A DNA stretch of 64,000 nucleotides from Nonomuraea jabiensis (GCF_014204795.1 NZ_JACHMB010000001.1:5406501-5470500), one strand, 5' to 3'. Counted from the stretch's first letter, positions 1 through 8,525 are shown. The notes: generated from the sequence alone by a model not told the origin. Numbers and translations are program-made.

Positions 1-196
1 ACGTGTTGGACGGCAGCCCTTCCAGCCCCAGCTCGGCCAGCCGGTGCCAGGTCCGCTCCCTGATCTCGGCCCCCACCCGCTCGAGCTCGGCGCGGCTCGA
101 CCGCCCGTCCCAGTACGACTCCAGCGCCCGCTTCAGCTCCCGGCGCGGCCCGATCCTCGGATATCCGAGCACTGTGGTCTTGGGGAATGGGGACAT
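1..196 (-). CDS. metE: MetE, cobalamin-independent methionine synthase (N-terminus only)
   Basis: The reverse strand reads an open frame of 65 codons from ATG at 196 that runs off the window edge. It begins [16 protein letters not shown] and continues with [14 protein letters not shown], the conserved opening of MetE. This enzyme transfers the methyl group of 5-methyltetrahydropteroyl-triglutamate to homocysteine to make methionine in the cytoplasm. Only about 9% of a roughly 760-residue protein is present, so the zinc site is not visible. It is divergent from a LysR regulator whose start lies 63 nt away, the arrangement of metE with a MetR-like activator. The leader is too short for a cobalamin riboswitch. 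Confidence 0.88.
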   Translation of the reverse strand, partial: MSPFPKTTVLGYPRIGPRRELKRALESYWDGRSSRAELERVGAEIRERTWHRLAELGLEGLPSNT

Positions 197-259
197 GTCT
201 CTGGCTCCCTTGTCTGGGTTCGGCTGATCGCAGGCATCCTGCCGAGCACTCGGGAGGTC

Positions 260-1123
260 ATGCATCATGGATTGGTGCTGCTTATGCTCAAGGAGCTGCT
301 CTGCTTCGCCAGGGTCGCGGAGCGGCTCAGCTTCTCCGGGGCCGCCGCCGACCTGGGGATGTCCCAGCCGGCCATGAGCCAGGCCATCACCCGGCTCGAG
401 CGTGCCGCCGGGGTCAGGCTCTTCGAGCGGTCGGCCCGCGACGTGCGGCTGACGGCGGAGGGCAAGGCGCTGCTGCCGTACGCGGAGCAGGTGATCGAGT
501 CGGTCGGCGCCTTCGAGGCCGAGTCGGCGCGGCTGGCCAGGCCGACCATTCATCTGGCTTATCCACCGCTCGTCGGGGCGCTGGCGGCGCGCATCGTCAG
601 GCGGCTGGCGGGCCGCACTCCGGCGATCGGCGTGGAGCTGCGGGCGGCGGGCCGGGGCACGGCGGTGCGGGCGCTGGCGGACGGCGAGGTCTCGGCCGCG
701 ATCCTGGCCACTCCGGCGCCGGCGCAGTTCGTGACGGCGGCCAGGTTTCACGTCACGGTCGACCACCTGGCCGTGCCCGCGGGTCACCGGCTGGCCGCCC
801 GGCCCAAGGTCGCGCCCGGCGAGCTGGGCGGGCAGGTGCTGCTGACGCCGGGCAGCCGCCCGTGGCCGGGGCTGCCGGGGCGCTCGCGCATGGCGGCCGA
901 CGACGATTTCGCGGCCGCGCTGGACCTGGTGGCGGCGGGCGCCGGGCTGCTGCCGATCCCGCAGCTCCTGGTCAGGACCATCAGGAGGGACGACGTGCGC
1001 TTCGTGCCGCTCGACGCCGGCGACCTGCGCATCACGTACGCGCTGGCCTGGTCGAAGGAGCGGGTGACGCCGGAGCTGATGGCCCTGGTGCAGGCCGTCC
1101 AGGACGCCCTATGGACTAGATGA
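260..1123 (+). CDS. LysR-family transcriptional regulator, possible MetR-like regulator of metE
   Basis: This 287-residue protein has the LysR layout: a winged helix-turn-helix at about residues 10-65 ([18 protein letters not shown], then [12 protein letters not shown], then LFERS) followed by an effector-binding domain. ATG 260 is preceded by GGGAGG with only a 2-nt spacer, so TTG 272, GTG 275 or ATG 284 are alternative starts. The frame stays open upstream to position 44, but that part overlaps metE and has no recognisable domain. The divergent position next to metE suggests control of methionine synthesis. This is inferred from context, because LysR proteins usually regulate the neighbouring divergent gene. 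The effector is unknown. Confidence 0.85.
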   Translation: MHHGLVLLMLKELLCFARVAERLSFSGAAADLGMSQPAMSQAITRLERAAGVRLFERSARDVRLTAEGKALLPYAEQVIESVGAFEAESARLARPTIHLAYPPLVGALAARIVRRLAGRTPAIGVELRAAGRGTAVRALADGEVSAAILATPAPAQFVTAARFHVTVDHLAVPAGHRLAARPKVAPGELGGQVLLTPGSRPWPGLPGRSRMAADDDFAAALDLVAAGAGLLPIPQLLVRTIRRDDVRFVPLDAGDLRITYALAWSKERVTPELMALVQAVQDALWTR

Positions 1124-1132
1124 CAGGGTGGA

Positions 1133-1813
1133 CTAGGTGAGGGGAACGTTCTTCAGCGCCTCGCGGCGGCTCAGGCCCGTGAGGCCCTTGGCGTTGACGT
1201 AGCGGAGCACTTCGGCGGGATTGGTCTTGGCGTATTCGCGTAACGCCCAGCCGATCGCCTTGCGCGCGAAGAAGTCGTTGTCCGACAGGCTCGGCTCGAT
1301 GCACGCGTACAGCAGGGCCGTGTCGGTGCGCTCCTTGAACCGGTTCTGGCTGAGGATCGCGGTGCGCCGCTTCCACAGGTCGCCGTCGTGCGCCCACTCC
1401 AGCATGAGCGGCCGCATCGAGTCGGGGTAGGCGGCCAGCAGCCCGCCGACGCGGTGGGTGGCCAGCTCGTCGACGAGGTCCCACCAGGCCCCGGTGACGA
1501 TCATCTCCTCGTACATCGGCACCGTGTAGAGGGTCTGGTAGTCGCGGTAGAGGTGGTAGCCGGACAGCTCGACGGCGGCGTAGCGCTCCTCGCGGTATTC
1601 GGCCTCCCGCCACAGCGCCAGCACGGCCCGCCGCCACTCCGGCGCGGTGTCCAGCCGGTGTTCGGCGAACACCCGCCGCAGCACCGCCCGCCTGCGCACC
1701 GCCTGGACGCCGAGGAACGGCATCGTGGACTTCATGTACGTGCGCATCGTCTCGGCCTTGCCGGGCTCCGCGGCCTCCTGCAGCGCCAGCCGCACCGCCT
1801 TGCCGAGGCTCAT
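1133..1813 (-). CDS. DNA alkylation repair protein (AlkD-like, HEAT-repeat)
   Basis: The 226-residue protein fits the DNA alkylation repair family (AlkC/AlkD-like), made of HEAT-like helical repeats. Conserved stretches include WDLVDELATH, then LWKRRTAILSQ, and near the C-terminus ARKAIGWALREYAKTNP, which is diagnostic of the family. Members are DNA glycosylases that release N3- and N7-alkylated purines without base flipping. Its ATG overlaps the stop of kstR2 (ATGA, 1810-1813), so the two genes are translationally coupled in one transcript. A link to steroid metabolism is not obvious; co-transcription with the autoregulated kstR2 may simply be inherited gene order. The paired family name is secure, the substrate range is not. 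Confidence 0.82.
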   Translation of the reverse strand: MSLGKAVRLALQEAAEPGKAETMRTYMKSTMPFLGVQAVRRRAVLRRVFAEHRLDTAPEWRRAVLALWREAEYREERYAAVELSGYHLYRDYQTLYTVPMYEEMIVTGAWWDLVDELATHRVGGLLAAYPDSMRPLMLEWAHDGDLWKRRTAILSQNRFKERTDTALLYACIEPSLSDNDFFARKAIGWALREYAKTNPAEVLRYVNAKGLTGLSRREALKNVPLT

Positions 1814-2478
1814 CCCTTTTGTGTGGTGCGCTCGCCGGTGGCGAGGCCGTCGAAGAGCACGGTGATGTAGTGCTCGGCCAGGCCGGTGGTGTTGAGCCGG
1901 CCGCCGGGGCGGAACCAGCGCACCGCGACCCAGATCGTGTCGCGGATCATGCGGTAGGTCAGCTTCGGATCGACGTCGGCCCGGAACAGCCCGGCCGCCT
2001 GGCCCGCCTTGATCTGCGTCACCCAGATCTGCTCGACCTCGTCCTCGGCCTTGACCAGGTAGTTGAACCGCTCGAACTGCCGCAGGTAGTTCCAGTCGTT
2101 CTGCATGACGGTGATCGCGGCGCGGTGCGGCTCCAGCGTGCCGAACCCGATGCGGACCATCTCCGACAGCACCGTGCGGGCGTCGGCGCTGGTGTCGACC
2201 GCCGCGCGGTAGCGGGCGATGAGGTCGTCGAGGAAGGTGGACAGCACCTCGTCGACGATCGTCTCCTTGGAGTCGAAGTGGTGGTAGAGACTTCCGGAGA
2301 GGATGCCCGCCTCGTCGGCTATCTCACGTACTGTCGTGGCCTGGAAGCCCTTGCGTGCGAAGAGCTCCGCGGCGAGCTTGACGAGGTGGTCGCGGCGCTC
2401 GGAGGCGGACCCCGATGAGCTGGCGCGCTGACGCTTGGCCGGGGTGGTCGTGGTGCCGGAGTTCTTACGCGTGGTCAC
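1810..2478 (-). CDS. kstR2: KstR2, TetR-family repressor of steroid C/D-ring genes
   Basis: This 222-residue TetR protein has its helix-turn-helix at about residues 28-75 (ELFARKGFQATTVREIADEA, then GSLYHHFDSK). The C-terminal stretch RDTIWVAVRWFRPGG closely matches, from memory, mycobacterial KstR2, the repressor released by HIP-CoA. The first 25 residues are a Ser/Thr/Lys-rich extension absent from the mycobacterial protein. The GTG start lies 6 nt after a CATAAT box (2485-2490, reverse strand), so the mRNA is probably leaderless. Operator matches at 2499-2512 and 2551-2564 lie between kstR2 and divergent fadA6, implying autoregulation. Sites of the same type recur up to 32.1 kb. Confidence 0.92.
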   Translation of the reverse strand: MTTRKNSGTTTTPAKRQRASSSGSASERRDHLVKLAAELFARKGFQATTVREIADEAGILSGSLYHHFDSKETIVDEVLSTFLDDLIARYRAAVDTSADARTVLSEMVRIGFGTLEPHRAAITVMQNDWNYLRQFERFNYLVKAEDEVEQIWVTQIKAGQAAGLFRADVDPKLTYRMIRDTIWVAVRWFRPGGRLNTTGLAEHYITVLFDGLATGERTTQKG

Positions 2479-2498
2479 GACACCATTATGAGCCCTCG

Positions 2499-2512
2499 CA
2501 CAATCGCTTGTT
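2499..2512 (+). promoter_or_regulatory. KstR2 operator, weak copy for kstR2 autoregulation
   Basis: CACAATCGCTTGTT matches the KstR2 consensus AnCAAGnnCTTGnT with two mismatches. It lies 8 nt upstream of the kstR2 -10 box (CATAAT, read on the reverse strand). Confidence 0.65.
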
Positions 2513-2550
2513 CACCTAACCGGCCCAGCTCATGCGGCATTCCGTTCTGT

Positions 2551-2569
2551 ACCAAGCGCTTGCTACGAT
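2551..2569 (+). promoter_or_regulatory. Perfect KstR2 operator overlapping the fadA6 -10 box
   Basis: ACCAAGCGCTTGCT at 2551-2564 is an exact match to AnCAAGnnCTTGnT. The -10 box TACGAT (2564-2569) overlaps its last base and the fadA6 start follows 3-6 nt later, so a bound repressor would cover the promoter. Confidence 0.9.
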
Positions 2570-2575
2570 GCGGTG

Positions 2576-3736
2576 ATGGTGAACGAGGCGTACATCGTGG
2601 GAGCCGTCCGCACCCCCGTCGCGCGCAGGAACGGCGGCCTGGCCGCGGCCCACCCCGCCGATCTCGGCGCGCACGTGCTCAGGGAGCTGATGCACCGGAC
2701 GGGCGCCGATCCGGCGGCCGTCGACGACGTGATCTTCGGCTGCGTGGACACGATCGGCCCGCAGGCCGGGGACGTCGCCCGTACCTGCTGGCTCGCGGCC
2801 GGGCTCCCCGAGGAGGTGCCCGGCGTCACGGTGGACCGCCAGTGCGGCTCGTCCCAGCAGGCGCTCCACTTCGCCGCGCAGGCCGTGCTGTCCGGCACGA
2901 GCGACCTGGTGGTGGCCGGCGGCGTGCAGAACATGAGCATGATCCCCATCTCGGCCGCGATGCTCGCGGGCCGCGCCTTCGGCCACGAGACGCCGTTCGG
3001 GGGGTCCAAGGGCTGGGTCGAGCGGTACGGCACGCAGGAGGTCTCCCAGTTCGCGGGGGCCGAGCAGATGGCCGTCACCTGGGACCTGTCGCGGGAGGAG
3101 ATGGAGCGGTACGCGTACGAGTCGCACCGCCGGGCGCTGCACGCCATCGACGCCGGGCACTTCGTGCGCGAGATCGCCCCCTATGAGGGCGTGACCACGG
3201 ACGAGTGCCCGCGCCGGGACACCACGATCGAGCGGATGGCCGGGCTCAAGCCCCTGGTCGAGGGCGGCCGGCTCACCGCGGCCCTGGCGTCCCAGATCTC
3301 CGACGGCGCGGCGGCCCTGCTCGTCGCCTCACCCAGGGCCGTACGGGAGCACGGCCTGACCCCGCGCGCCCGCGTGCACCACCTGTCGGCCCGCGGCGCC
3401 GACCCGATCGTGATGCTCTCCGCCCCCATCCCGGCCACCGCCCGCGCCCTCGGCATGACGGGCCTGTCCATCGGCGACTTCGACGCCATCGAGATCAACG
3501 AGGCTTTCGCGCCGGTCGTGCTGGCCTGGATCAAGGAGACCGGCGCGGACCCCGCCAGGGTGAACCCGAACGGCGGCGCCATCGCGCTCGGTCACCCGCT
3601 CGGCGCGACCGGCGCCGTGCTGGCGGTGAAGCTGCTGCACGAGCTGGAGCGCACGGGCGGCCGGTACGGCCTGCAGACCATGTGCGAAGGAGGAGGACAG
3701 GCGAACGTCACCGTCATCGAGCGGCTCCCCGCCTGA
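2576..3736 (+). CDS. fadA6: FadA6, acetyl-CoA acetyltransferase of steroid ring degradation
   Basis: This thiolase of 386 residues has the full catalytic set: nucleophile Cys at about 90 (VDRQCGSS), His at about 340 (ALGHPLGATG) and Cys at about 370 (TMCEGGGQANVT). FadA6 carries out a late thiolysis of the ring-opened CoA intermediates formed after HIP degradation. The start is ambiguous between GTG 2573, ATG 2576 and GTG 2579. No ribosome-binding site fits, and the -10 box TACGAT places transcription at about 2576, so a leaderless ATG is chosen. The gene is divergent from kstR2, as in mycobacteria, and has a perfect KstR2 operator. A hairpin covers its stop codon. Confidence 0.92.
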   Translation: MVNEAYIVGAVRTPVARRNGGLAAAHPADLGAHVLRELMHRTGADPAAVDDVIFGCVDTIGPQAGDVARTCWLAAGLPEEVPGVTVDRQCGSSQQALHFAAQAVLSGTSDLVVAGGVQNMSMIPISAAMLAGRAFGHETPFGGSKGWVERYGTQEVSQFAGAEQMAVTWDLSREEMERYAYESHRRALHAIDAGHFVREIAPYEGVTTDECPRRDTTIERMAGLKPLVEGGRLTAALASQISDGAAALLVASPRAVREHGLTPRARVHHLSARGADPIVMLSAPIPATARALGMTGLSIGDFDAIEINEAFAPVVLAWIKETGADPARVNPNGGAIALGHPLGATGAVLAVKLLHELERTGGRYGLQTMCEGGGQANVTVIERLPA

Positions 3737-3743
3737 AGGCGGG
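3728..3743 (+). terminator. Short hairpin over the fadA6 stop
   Basis: CCCGCC-TGAA-GGCGGG forms a 6-bp stem with a tetraloop that contains the fadA6 stop codon. There is no T-run, so its strength is uncertain. Confidence 0.5.
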
Positions 3744-3770
3744 TGCTGACGTCAGAAAATGACTCTAGCA

Positions 3771-3794
3771 AATAGGAAACTTTCCTATTAGATT
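3771..3794 (+). promoter_or_regulatory. Perfect 19-bp palindromic operator at the GH3 promoter
   Basis: AATAGGAAACTTTCCTATT (3771-3789) is a perfect palindrome around C3780. It overlaps the probable -10 box TAGATT (3789-3794), 7 nt before the ATG of the glycosidase gene. Sites with a GGAAA-TTTCC core occur upstream of amino-sugar and cell-wall hydrolase genes in actinomycetes; the cognate regulator is not in the window. Confidence 0.8.
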
Positions 3795-3801
3795 TCGGGT
3801 C

Positions 3802-5280
3802 ATGCCCTTGAGCGGTGACCTGCTTCGCCTTGCCGACGCCGTCCTCTTTCCCGGTTTCACCGGGCACACGCCTCCCGACTGGCTGCGCCGCCGGCTCGGC
3901 GAGGGGCTGGCCGGCGTGGCGCTGTTCTCGCGCAACATCGCCGACCCGGCTCAGGTGGCCCGGCTGACCGCCGCGCTGCGCGCGGAGAACCCCTCGGTGC
4001 TCGTCGGCATCGACGAGGAGTCGGGGGAGGTCACGCGGCTGGAGGCGGCCACGGGGAGCAGCCGCCCCGGAGGGTACGCGCTGGGCGTCGTGGACGACGT
4101 CGCCCTGACCGAGGCCCTGGCCAGGGACCTCGGCGGCGACCTGGCGGCGGCGGGCATCACGCTCGACTTCGCCCCCTCGGCCGACGTGAACTCCAACCCG
4201 GACAACCCGGTCATCGGCCTGCGGGCCTTCGGCGCGGACCCGGCCCTGGTGTCCCGGCACACCAGGGCGTTCGTACGCGGCCTGCAGTCGGCGGGCGTGG
4301 CCGCGTGCGCCAAGCACTTCCCCGGGCACGGGGACACCTCGGTCGACTCGCATCACGGCGTCCCCGTGGTGGCCGACGACGGGATCGAAGCCGCGCTGCT
4401 GCCCTTCCGGGAGGCGATCAAGGAGGGCGTCAAGGCCGTCATGACCGGCCACCTCCTCGTGCCCTCGTACGACGCCGAGCTGCCCGCCACGCTCAGCCCC
4501 AAGGTGCTCACCGGGCTGCTGCGGGAGGAGCTCGGGTTCGAAGGAATGATCATCACTGACGGCATCGAGATGGCCGCGGTGTCGGGGGCGTACGGGATCG
4601 GGGGCGCCTCCGCCCGCGCCATCGCCGCCGGGGCCGACGCGATCTGCGTCGGCGGCGAGCGGGCCGACGAGGCCACCGCCGCCGGCATCCGCGACGCGAT
4701 CGCCACGGCGGTGACCCAGGGACTGCTGCCCGAGGAACGGCTGGCCGACGCCGCTCGAAGGGTCCGCGAGCTGGCCTCGTGGGCCGCCTCCTCGGGCAGC
4801 CAGGCGCCCCGCGACGGCTCCGTCGGCCTGGCCGCCGCGCGCCGCGCGATCCGGATCACCCGCCGCTCCACCGCCCCCGTGCTGCCGCTGGCCTCGGCCG
4901 CGACCGTGGTGGAGCTGGCCCCCGAGATGAACCTGGCCATCGACAGGAACACGCCGTGGGGCGTCGGGCAGCCGCTCGCCCGCCTGCTGCCCGGCACCGC
5001 GGTGACCCGGCTGGCGGTGGGGGACTCGACGGGGCCGGCGCTGGAGCGCCTGCTCGGGGAGGCCACCGGACGGCCGCTGGTGATCGTGGTCCGCGACGTG
5101 CACCGGCACGCCTGGCAGGAGCAGGCGCTGCGGCACCTGCTCAGCGCCCGGCCCGACGCCGTGGTGGTGGAGATGGGGCTGCCCGAGCGGTCGGACCTGG
5201 GCGCCGTGCACATCGCCACGTACGGCTCCGCCCGGGTCTGCGGGCAGGCGGCGGCGGAGGTGCTCACGGGTAGGGTTTGA
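3802..5280 (+). CDS. Glycoside hydrolase family 3, beta-N-acetylhexosaminidase (NagZ-like)
   Basis: The 492-residue protein has the GH3 TIM barrel. The NagZ signature KHFPGHGDTSVDSH begins at about residue 171 and supplies the Asp/His acid-base pair. The nucleophile Asp is at about 253 in IITDGIEMAA. There is no signal peptide, so it is cytoplasmic and probably removes N-acetylglucosamine from recycled peptidoglycan or chitin oligomers. NagZ enzymes are about 340 residues; the extra 150 residues form a C-terminal domain, as in several actinobacterial GH3 enzymes. The ATG lies 7 nt after the -10 box, suggesting a leaderless message under the palindromic operator. Exact substrate is inferred. 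Confidence 0.85.
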   Translation: MPLSGDLLRLADAVLFPGFTGHTPPDWLRRRLGEGLAGVALFSRNIADPAQVARLTAALRAENPSVLVGIDEESGEVTRLEAATGSSRPGGYALGVVDDVALTEALARDLGGDLAAAGITLDFAPSADVNSNPDNPVIGLRAFGADPALVSRHTRAFVRGLQSAGVAACAKHFPGHGDTSVDSHHGVPVVADDGIEAALLPFREAIKEGVKAVMTGHLLVPSYDAELPATLSPKVLTGLLREELGFEGMIITDGIEMAAVSGAYGIGGASARAIAAGADAICVGGERADEATAAGIRDAIATAVTQGLLPEERLADAARRVRELASWAASSGSQAPRDGSVGLAAARRAIRITRRSTAPVLPLASAATVVELAPEMNLAIDRNTPWGVGQPLARLLPGTAVTRLAVGDSTGPALERLLGEATGRPLVIVVRDVHRHAWQEQALRHLLSARPDAVVVEMGLPERSDLGAVHIATYGSARVCGQAAAEVLTGRV

Positions 5281-5284
5281 TCCC

Positions 5285-5956
5285 GTGAACTTCGACGGCG
5301 AGGATCTTTCCCGCAAGGCGCTGGCCGACCGTCTCCCCGCGGACGAGACGCATTTCTTCCGCGAGTGCGACCTGACGGAGACCGACCTGTGGGGCGCTCC
5401 GCTGGCGGGGGCCAGGTTCGAGTCGTGCGTGCTGGACCAGACCGACTTCCGCAAGGCCGACCTCGACGGGGCCACGTTCGCGGGCGGGGGCGGGATGCGG
5501 ACCCGCTTCAACGACGCCGACCTCATCGACGTGACGTTCACCGACGTGGACCTGTCCTCGGCACAGTTCGGCGGCGCGCTCCTCACGGACGTCTCGTTCA
5601 CGGGGTGCCGCATGATCGGCGCCGCGCTGACGGGCTCGCGCGGCACCGGCTTCAAGGTCGCCCGCTCCAACCTGACCCTGGCCAACCTCGGCGGGTGCTC
5701 CCTGCGCGGGGAGGTCGTCGAGGGGGTCCGCTTCGACGACGCCGACCTGTCGGGGTGCGACTTCACGGAGGCCACGTTCAGCGACTGCCGGTTCATCGGG
5801 ACGCGCCTGCTGCAGACCAAGTTCAACAAGGCCGATCTGCGCGGCGCGGACCTGGGCGAGCCGGACGACGCGAAGCTGCGGGCGTTCGCGGGCGCCATCA
5901 TCAACCAGACCCAGGCCAACGCCATCCTCGCCGCCCGCGGCATCACCGTGCTCTGA
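5285..5956 (+). CDS. Pentapeptide-repeat protein
   Basis: The 223-residue protein is built of tandem A(D/N)LXX-type pentapeptides: TETDLWGAPLAGARF, KADLDGATFAGG, NDADLIDVTFTDVDLSSAQF, DDADLSGCDFTEATF, NKADLRGADL. Such repeats fold into a right-handed beta helix. Some relatives (Qnr, MfpA) mimic DNA and protect gyrase, but most have no known role, and nothing here decides. There is no signal peptide. GTG 5285 follows the glycosidase stop by 4 nt, yet TAGGGT at 5271-5276 is a good -10 box, so it may also have its own leaderless transcript. A hairpin spans its stop codon. Confidence 0.85.
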   Translation: MNFDGEDLSRKALADRLPADETHFFRECDLTETDLWGAPLAGARFESCVLDQTDFRKADLDGATFAGGGGMRTRFNDADLIDVTFTDVDLSSAQFGGALLTDVSFTGCRMIGAALTGSRGTGFKVARSNLTLANLGGCSLRGEVVEGVRFDDADLSGCDFTEATFSDCRFIGTRLLQTKFNKADLRGADLGEPDDAKLRAFAGAIINQTQANAILAARGITVL

Positions 5957-5988
5957 GCCCGGCCAGTGCGTCAACGCGCGCCGGCTCA
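5954..5988. terminator. Hairpin between the convergent pentapeptide gene and ipdC
   Basis: TGAGCCCGG at 5954 pairs with CCGGCTCA (5981-5988), with one bulged C. The left arm includes the stop codon of the pentapeptide gene. It could stop transcription from both sides. Confidence 0.5.
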
Positions 5989-6002
5989 CCCGGAGGGCGC
6001 GG

Positions 6003-7043
6003 TCAGGGCGCCTCCATTGTGCGGCCCAGGTGGGTCAGGGTGGTCTCGGCGTCGGTCATGATGCGGTCGATCAGCTCGCGGCAGGACGGCAGGTCGTCGA
6101 TCACGCCCACCACCTGGCCCGACGCCATCACCCCGAGGTCCGCCCGGCCCTCCACCATGGCGGCCCGCAGCAGCACCGGCGTGTTGGCCGCCTGCAGGAC
6201 CTGGGCCCAGGTCAGGTCGCGCGCCTGCCTCATCCGTCGGCCCTCGCGCAGCATCTCGCCCCACGACAGCCCCGACAGCCGCCTGAACCTGGCCCCGTTC
6301 ACCACCGCCCTGACCAGGCGCGAGCGCTCCAGCGACGCCACGAACGGGGTCAGCAGGACCCGGTGGGGCACCCCGTCCACCTTGGTCGTGACGACCGTGT
6401 CCCGCGTGGCCAGATAGAGCTTCTTCACCTCGTCGGGCACGGGGGAGTCGCTGGTCAGCAGGAACCGGGTCCCCATGGCGATCCCGCAGGCCCCGTACGC
6501 CAGCGCCGCCACCAGCCCCCGCCCGTCGAAGAAGCCCCCGGCCGCGATCACCGGGATGTCCACCGCGTCCACGACCTGGGGCAGCAGCAACGTCGTGGCG
6601 ACGGAGCCGGTGTGGCCGCCGCCCTCCCCGCCCTGGACGATCACCGCGTCCACGCCCCAGCCCGCCACCTTCTCCGCGTGCCGGCGCGCCCCGACCGACG
6701 GGATCGTGACCACGCCCGCGTCCTTGAGCCGGGCGATCAGGTCCCGCTTGGGCGCCATCGCGAACGACGCCACGCGCACGCCCTCCCTGATCAGCACCTC
6801 GATCCGCGCGGCGGCGTCGTCGGCGTCGGACCGGAGGTTCACCCCGAAGGGCGCGTCCGTGCGCTCCTTCACGCGCCTGATCGCGGCGGTCATCTCCGCC
6901 ACGGACATCGTCGCGGCGCCGATCACGCCCAGACCGCCGGCCTGGGAGGTGGCCGCCGCCAGCCGGGCGCCGGCGACGTACCCCATGCCGGTCTGCACGA
7001 TCGGGTGGCGGCACCCGACCAGGGACGTCAGCGCGGTCCTCAC
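6003..7043 (-). CDS. ipdC: IpdC, flavin-dependent oxidoreductase of steroid ring degradation
   Basis: The 346-residue protein is a nitronate monooxygenase-like TIM barrel. It shows GCRHPIVQTGMGYVAGARL at the N-terminus, GGEGGGHTGSVATTLLLPQV in the phosphate-binding region, AAGGFFDGRGL, MGTRFLLTSDS and DLPSCRELID near the end. These match IpdC (Rv3553-type), an FMN enzyme acting on CoA-bound C/D-ring intermediates before ring hydrolysis; I recall the family well but not its exact reaction. GTG 7043 is chosen because it overlaps the ipdB stop as GTGA; the frame is open much further upstream but only as a shadow. It is the last gene of the echA20-ipdA-ipdB-ipdC operon. Confidence 0.9.
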   Translation of the reverse strand: MRTALTSLVGCRHPIVQTGMGYVAGARLAAATSQAGGLGVIGAATMSVAEMTAAIRRVKERTDAPFGVNLRSDADDAAARIEVLIREGVRVASFAMAPKRDLIARLKDAGVVTIPSVGARRHAEKVAGWGVDAVIVQGGEGGGHTGSVATTLLLPQVVDAVDIPVIAAGGFFDGRGLVAALAYGACGIAMGTRFLLTSDSPVPDEVKKLYLATRDTVVTTKVDGVPHRVLLTPFVASLERSRLVRAVVNGARFRRLSGLSWGEMLREGRRMRQARDLTWAQVLQAANTPVLLRAAMVEGRADLGVMASGQVVGVIDDLPSCRELIDRIMTDAETTLTHLGRTMEAP

Positions 7044-7759
7044 GCGAACTCCCGGTCCCGCAGTCGCCCGGGGTCGAGGCGGTCCAGGACCTCCAGCTCC
7101 TCGACGGTCGGCCCGCGCGTCCGGGGCACGTTGGTGGGAATGTCGAGCTCGAAGCCGGTCGCCGCCACCACGTCGTCCACCTCGGCCCCCGGGTGCACCG
7201 ACACCAGGCGCATGGTGCCGCCGGGGGTGCGGAAGTCCAGCACGGCCAGGTTCGTCACGACGCGGCGCAGGTCGAAGGCGCCCCTGTCGGTCCCGACCCC
7301 GCTGACCAGGTCCACCGAGGGCACGAACACCCGAGGGGAGTGCCGGGGGATCCAGTAGCTGGTGGGGTCGCAGCGGGTGTTCCCCGGCGCGCCCCGCACG
7401 CCCAGCAGCTGCGCCTTGGGGCGGGCCCAGTCGCCGATGCAGGAGATGTTCGTGTTGCCGTACCGGTCGATCTGGCTCGCCCCGAGCATGACGTGCCGGC
7501 GCCCGTTCAGCACCAGCCACAGGTGCTCGCGGAACGGCAGCCACCCCTCCACCACCCCGGGCGCCTCGCCCAGCGCGGGCACGTCGCCGGTGAGCAGGCA
7601 GGTGCCGTCGTGCGTGAGCAGCTCCGGCTCGAACGTCAGCCGCGCCAGCCGCGCCGCCAGCACCGTGACCGGCCCGCCGATGCCCGCCGCCAGGATCTCG
7701 CCGTCGCCCCGGAACGCCTCCGCGCACGCCACCACGCACACGTCAGCCCTGCTGCTCAT
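7040..7759 (-). CDS. ipdB: IpdB, beta subunit of COCHEA-CoA hydrolase
   Basis: The 239-residue protein belongs to the class I CoA-transferase fold and resembles IpdB (Rv3552-type): VCVVACAEAFRGDGEI near the start, then ARLARLTFEPELL, GRRHVMLGASQIDRYGN, GVRGAPGN and a C-terminal LDPGRLRDRE. IpdA and IpdB form a heteromer that hydrolyses the last steroid ring of COCHEA-CoA rather than moving CoA. Its ATG lies 17 nt inside the end of ipdA and its stop overlaps ipdC, so the subunits are translationally coupled. Expression should follow the KstR2 site in the echA20/SDR intergenic region. Confidence 0.92.
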   Translation of the reverse strand: MSSRADVCVVACAEAFRGDGEILAAGIGGPVTVLAARLARLTFEPELLTHDGTCLLTGDVPALGEAPGVVEGWLPFREHLWLVLNGRRHVMLGASQIDRYGNTNISCIGDWARPKAQLLGVRGAPGNTRCDPTSYWIPRHSPRVFVPSVDLVSGVGTDRGAFDLRRVVTNLAVLDFRTPGGTMRLVSVHPGAEVDDVVAATGFELDIPTNVPRTRGPTVEELEVLDRLDPGRLRDREFA

Positions 7760-8525
7760 CGAACTCCTCCCAAGGCGTCTCCACGTAGCGCCGCTGCAGC
7801 GCCTCGTCGCGCCCGTAGTCGGGCTCGCACGCGGTGAAGCCCGCCCCGCCGGGCGCCTCCACCACCCCCGCCACCGTCGACCGGTTGATCAGCAGCGACT
7901 GCACGGGCCCCTCCTTCAGCAGGTTCTCCACGACCCGCTCGCAGGAGACGTAGCAGCGCCGCGCCGCCTTGGCGTAGAGGTCGTCGAAGTACGGGTCGGG
8001 CCCCAGGTACTGGGCGTTGCCCCGCGCGTCGGCCCGGTTCAGGTGGACGAGGGCCACGTCCATGGTCAGCGCGGGCACCGCGACCAGCTCCTCCCCGTCC
8101 GCGTACGGCGAGCGCACCGTCCGCAGCCCGGGGTTGACGCGCAGCACGTCCGACCCCAGCCCCGCCCGCGTCGGCAGGAACGGCAGCCGGTGCGCCCCCG
8201 CGAGCAGCCCGAACATGAACATGCCCTCGTCGTACTCCACGAACTCGATCTCCCCGGCCTGCCTGGCCCGCCGGAAATGGGGCTCCAGGGGGATGGAGTC
8301 GAGCGTCACGAACGGGGCCACGACCTTGCGCACCTTCCTGGCCGCGCAGAGCATGCCCACGTCCGGGCCGCCGTACGAGACGATCGTGAGGTCGGTGGCG
8401 GGGGAGCGCAGGAGTGCGCGGACGAGGGCCATCGGCTTGCGCCGCGAGCCCCAGCCGCCGATCCCGACCGTCATCCCGCTCTCGACCGTGCCCGCGACCT
8501 GCTCGGCAGACATCAGCTTGGTCAC
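7743..8525 (-). CDS. ipdA: IpdA, alpha subunit of COCHEA-CoA hydrolase
   Basis: The 260-residue CoA-transferase-fold protein matches IpdA (Rv3551-type). The N-terminal motif is SGMTVGIGGWGSRRKPMALV, followed by VSYGGPDVGMLCAARKV, FLPTRAGLGSDV, LGPDPYFDDLYAKAA and VEAPGGAGFTACEPDYGRD. With IpdB it opens the last carbocyclic ring of steroid catabolism. GTG 8525 overlaps the echA20 stop as GTGA. The mycobacterial enzyme is about 290 residues; the shorter length reflects the absence of its C-terminal tail and is unlikely to affect the active site. Confidence 0.92.
   Translation of the reverse strand: MTKLMSAEQVAGTVESGMTVGIGGWGSRRKPMALVRALLRSPATDLTIVSYGGPDVGMLCAARKVRKVVAPFVTLDSIPLEPHFRRARQAGEIEFVEYDEGMFMFGLLAGAHRLPFLPTRAGLGSDVLRVNPGLRTVRSPYADGEELVAVPALTMDVALVHLNRADARGNAQYLGPDPYFDDLYAKAARRCYVSCERVVENLLKEGPVQSLLINRSTVAGVVEAPGGAGFTACEPDYGRDEALQRRYVETPWEEFDEQQG

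Noticed and set aside
3592-5946. A 784-codon reverse frame opposite the GH3 and pentapeptide genes
   Set aside because: It is antisense to well-supported coding sequences and has no domain; high GC keeps such frames open.
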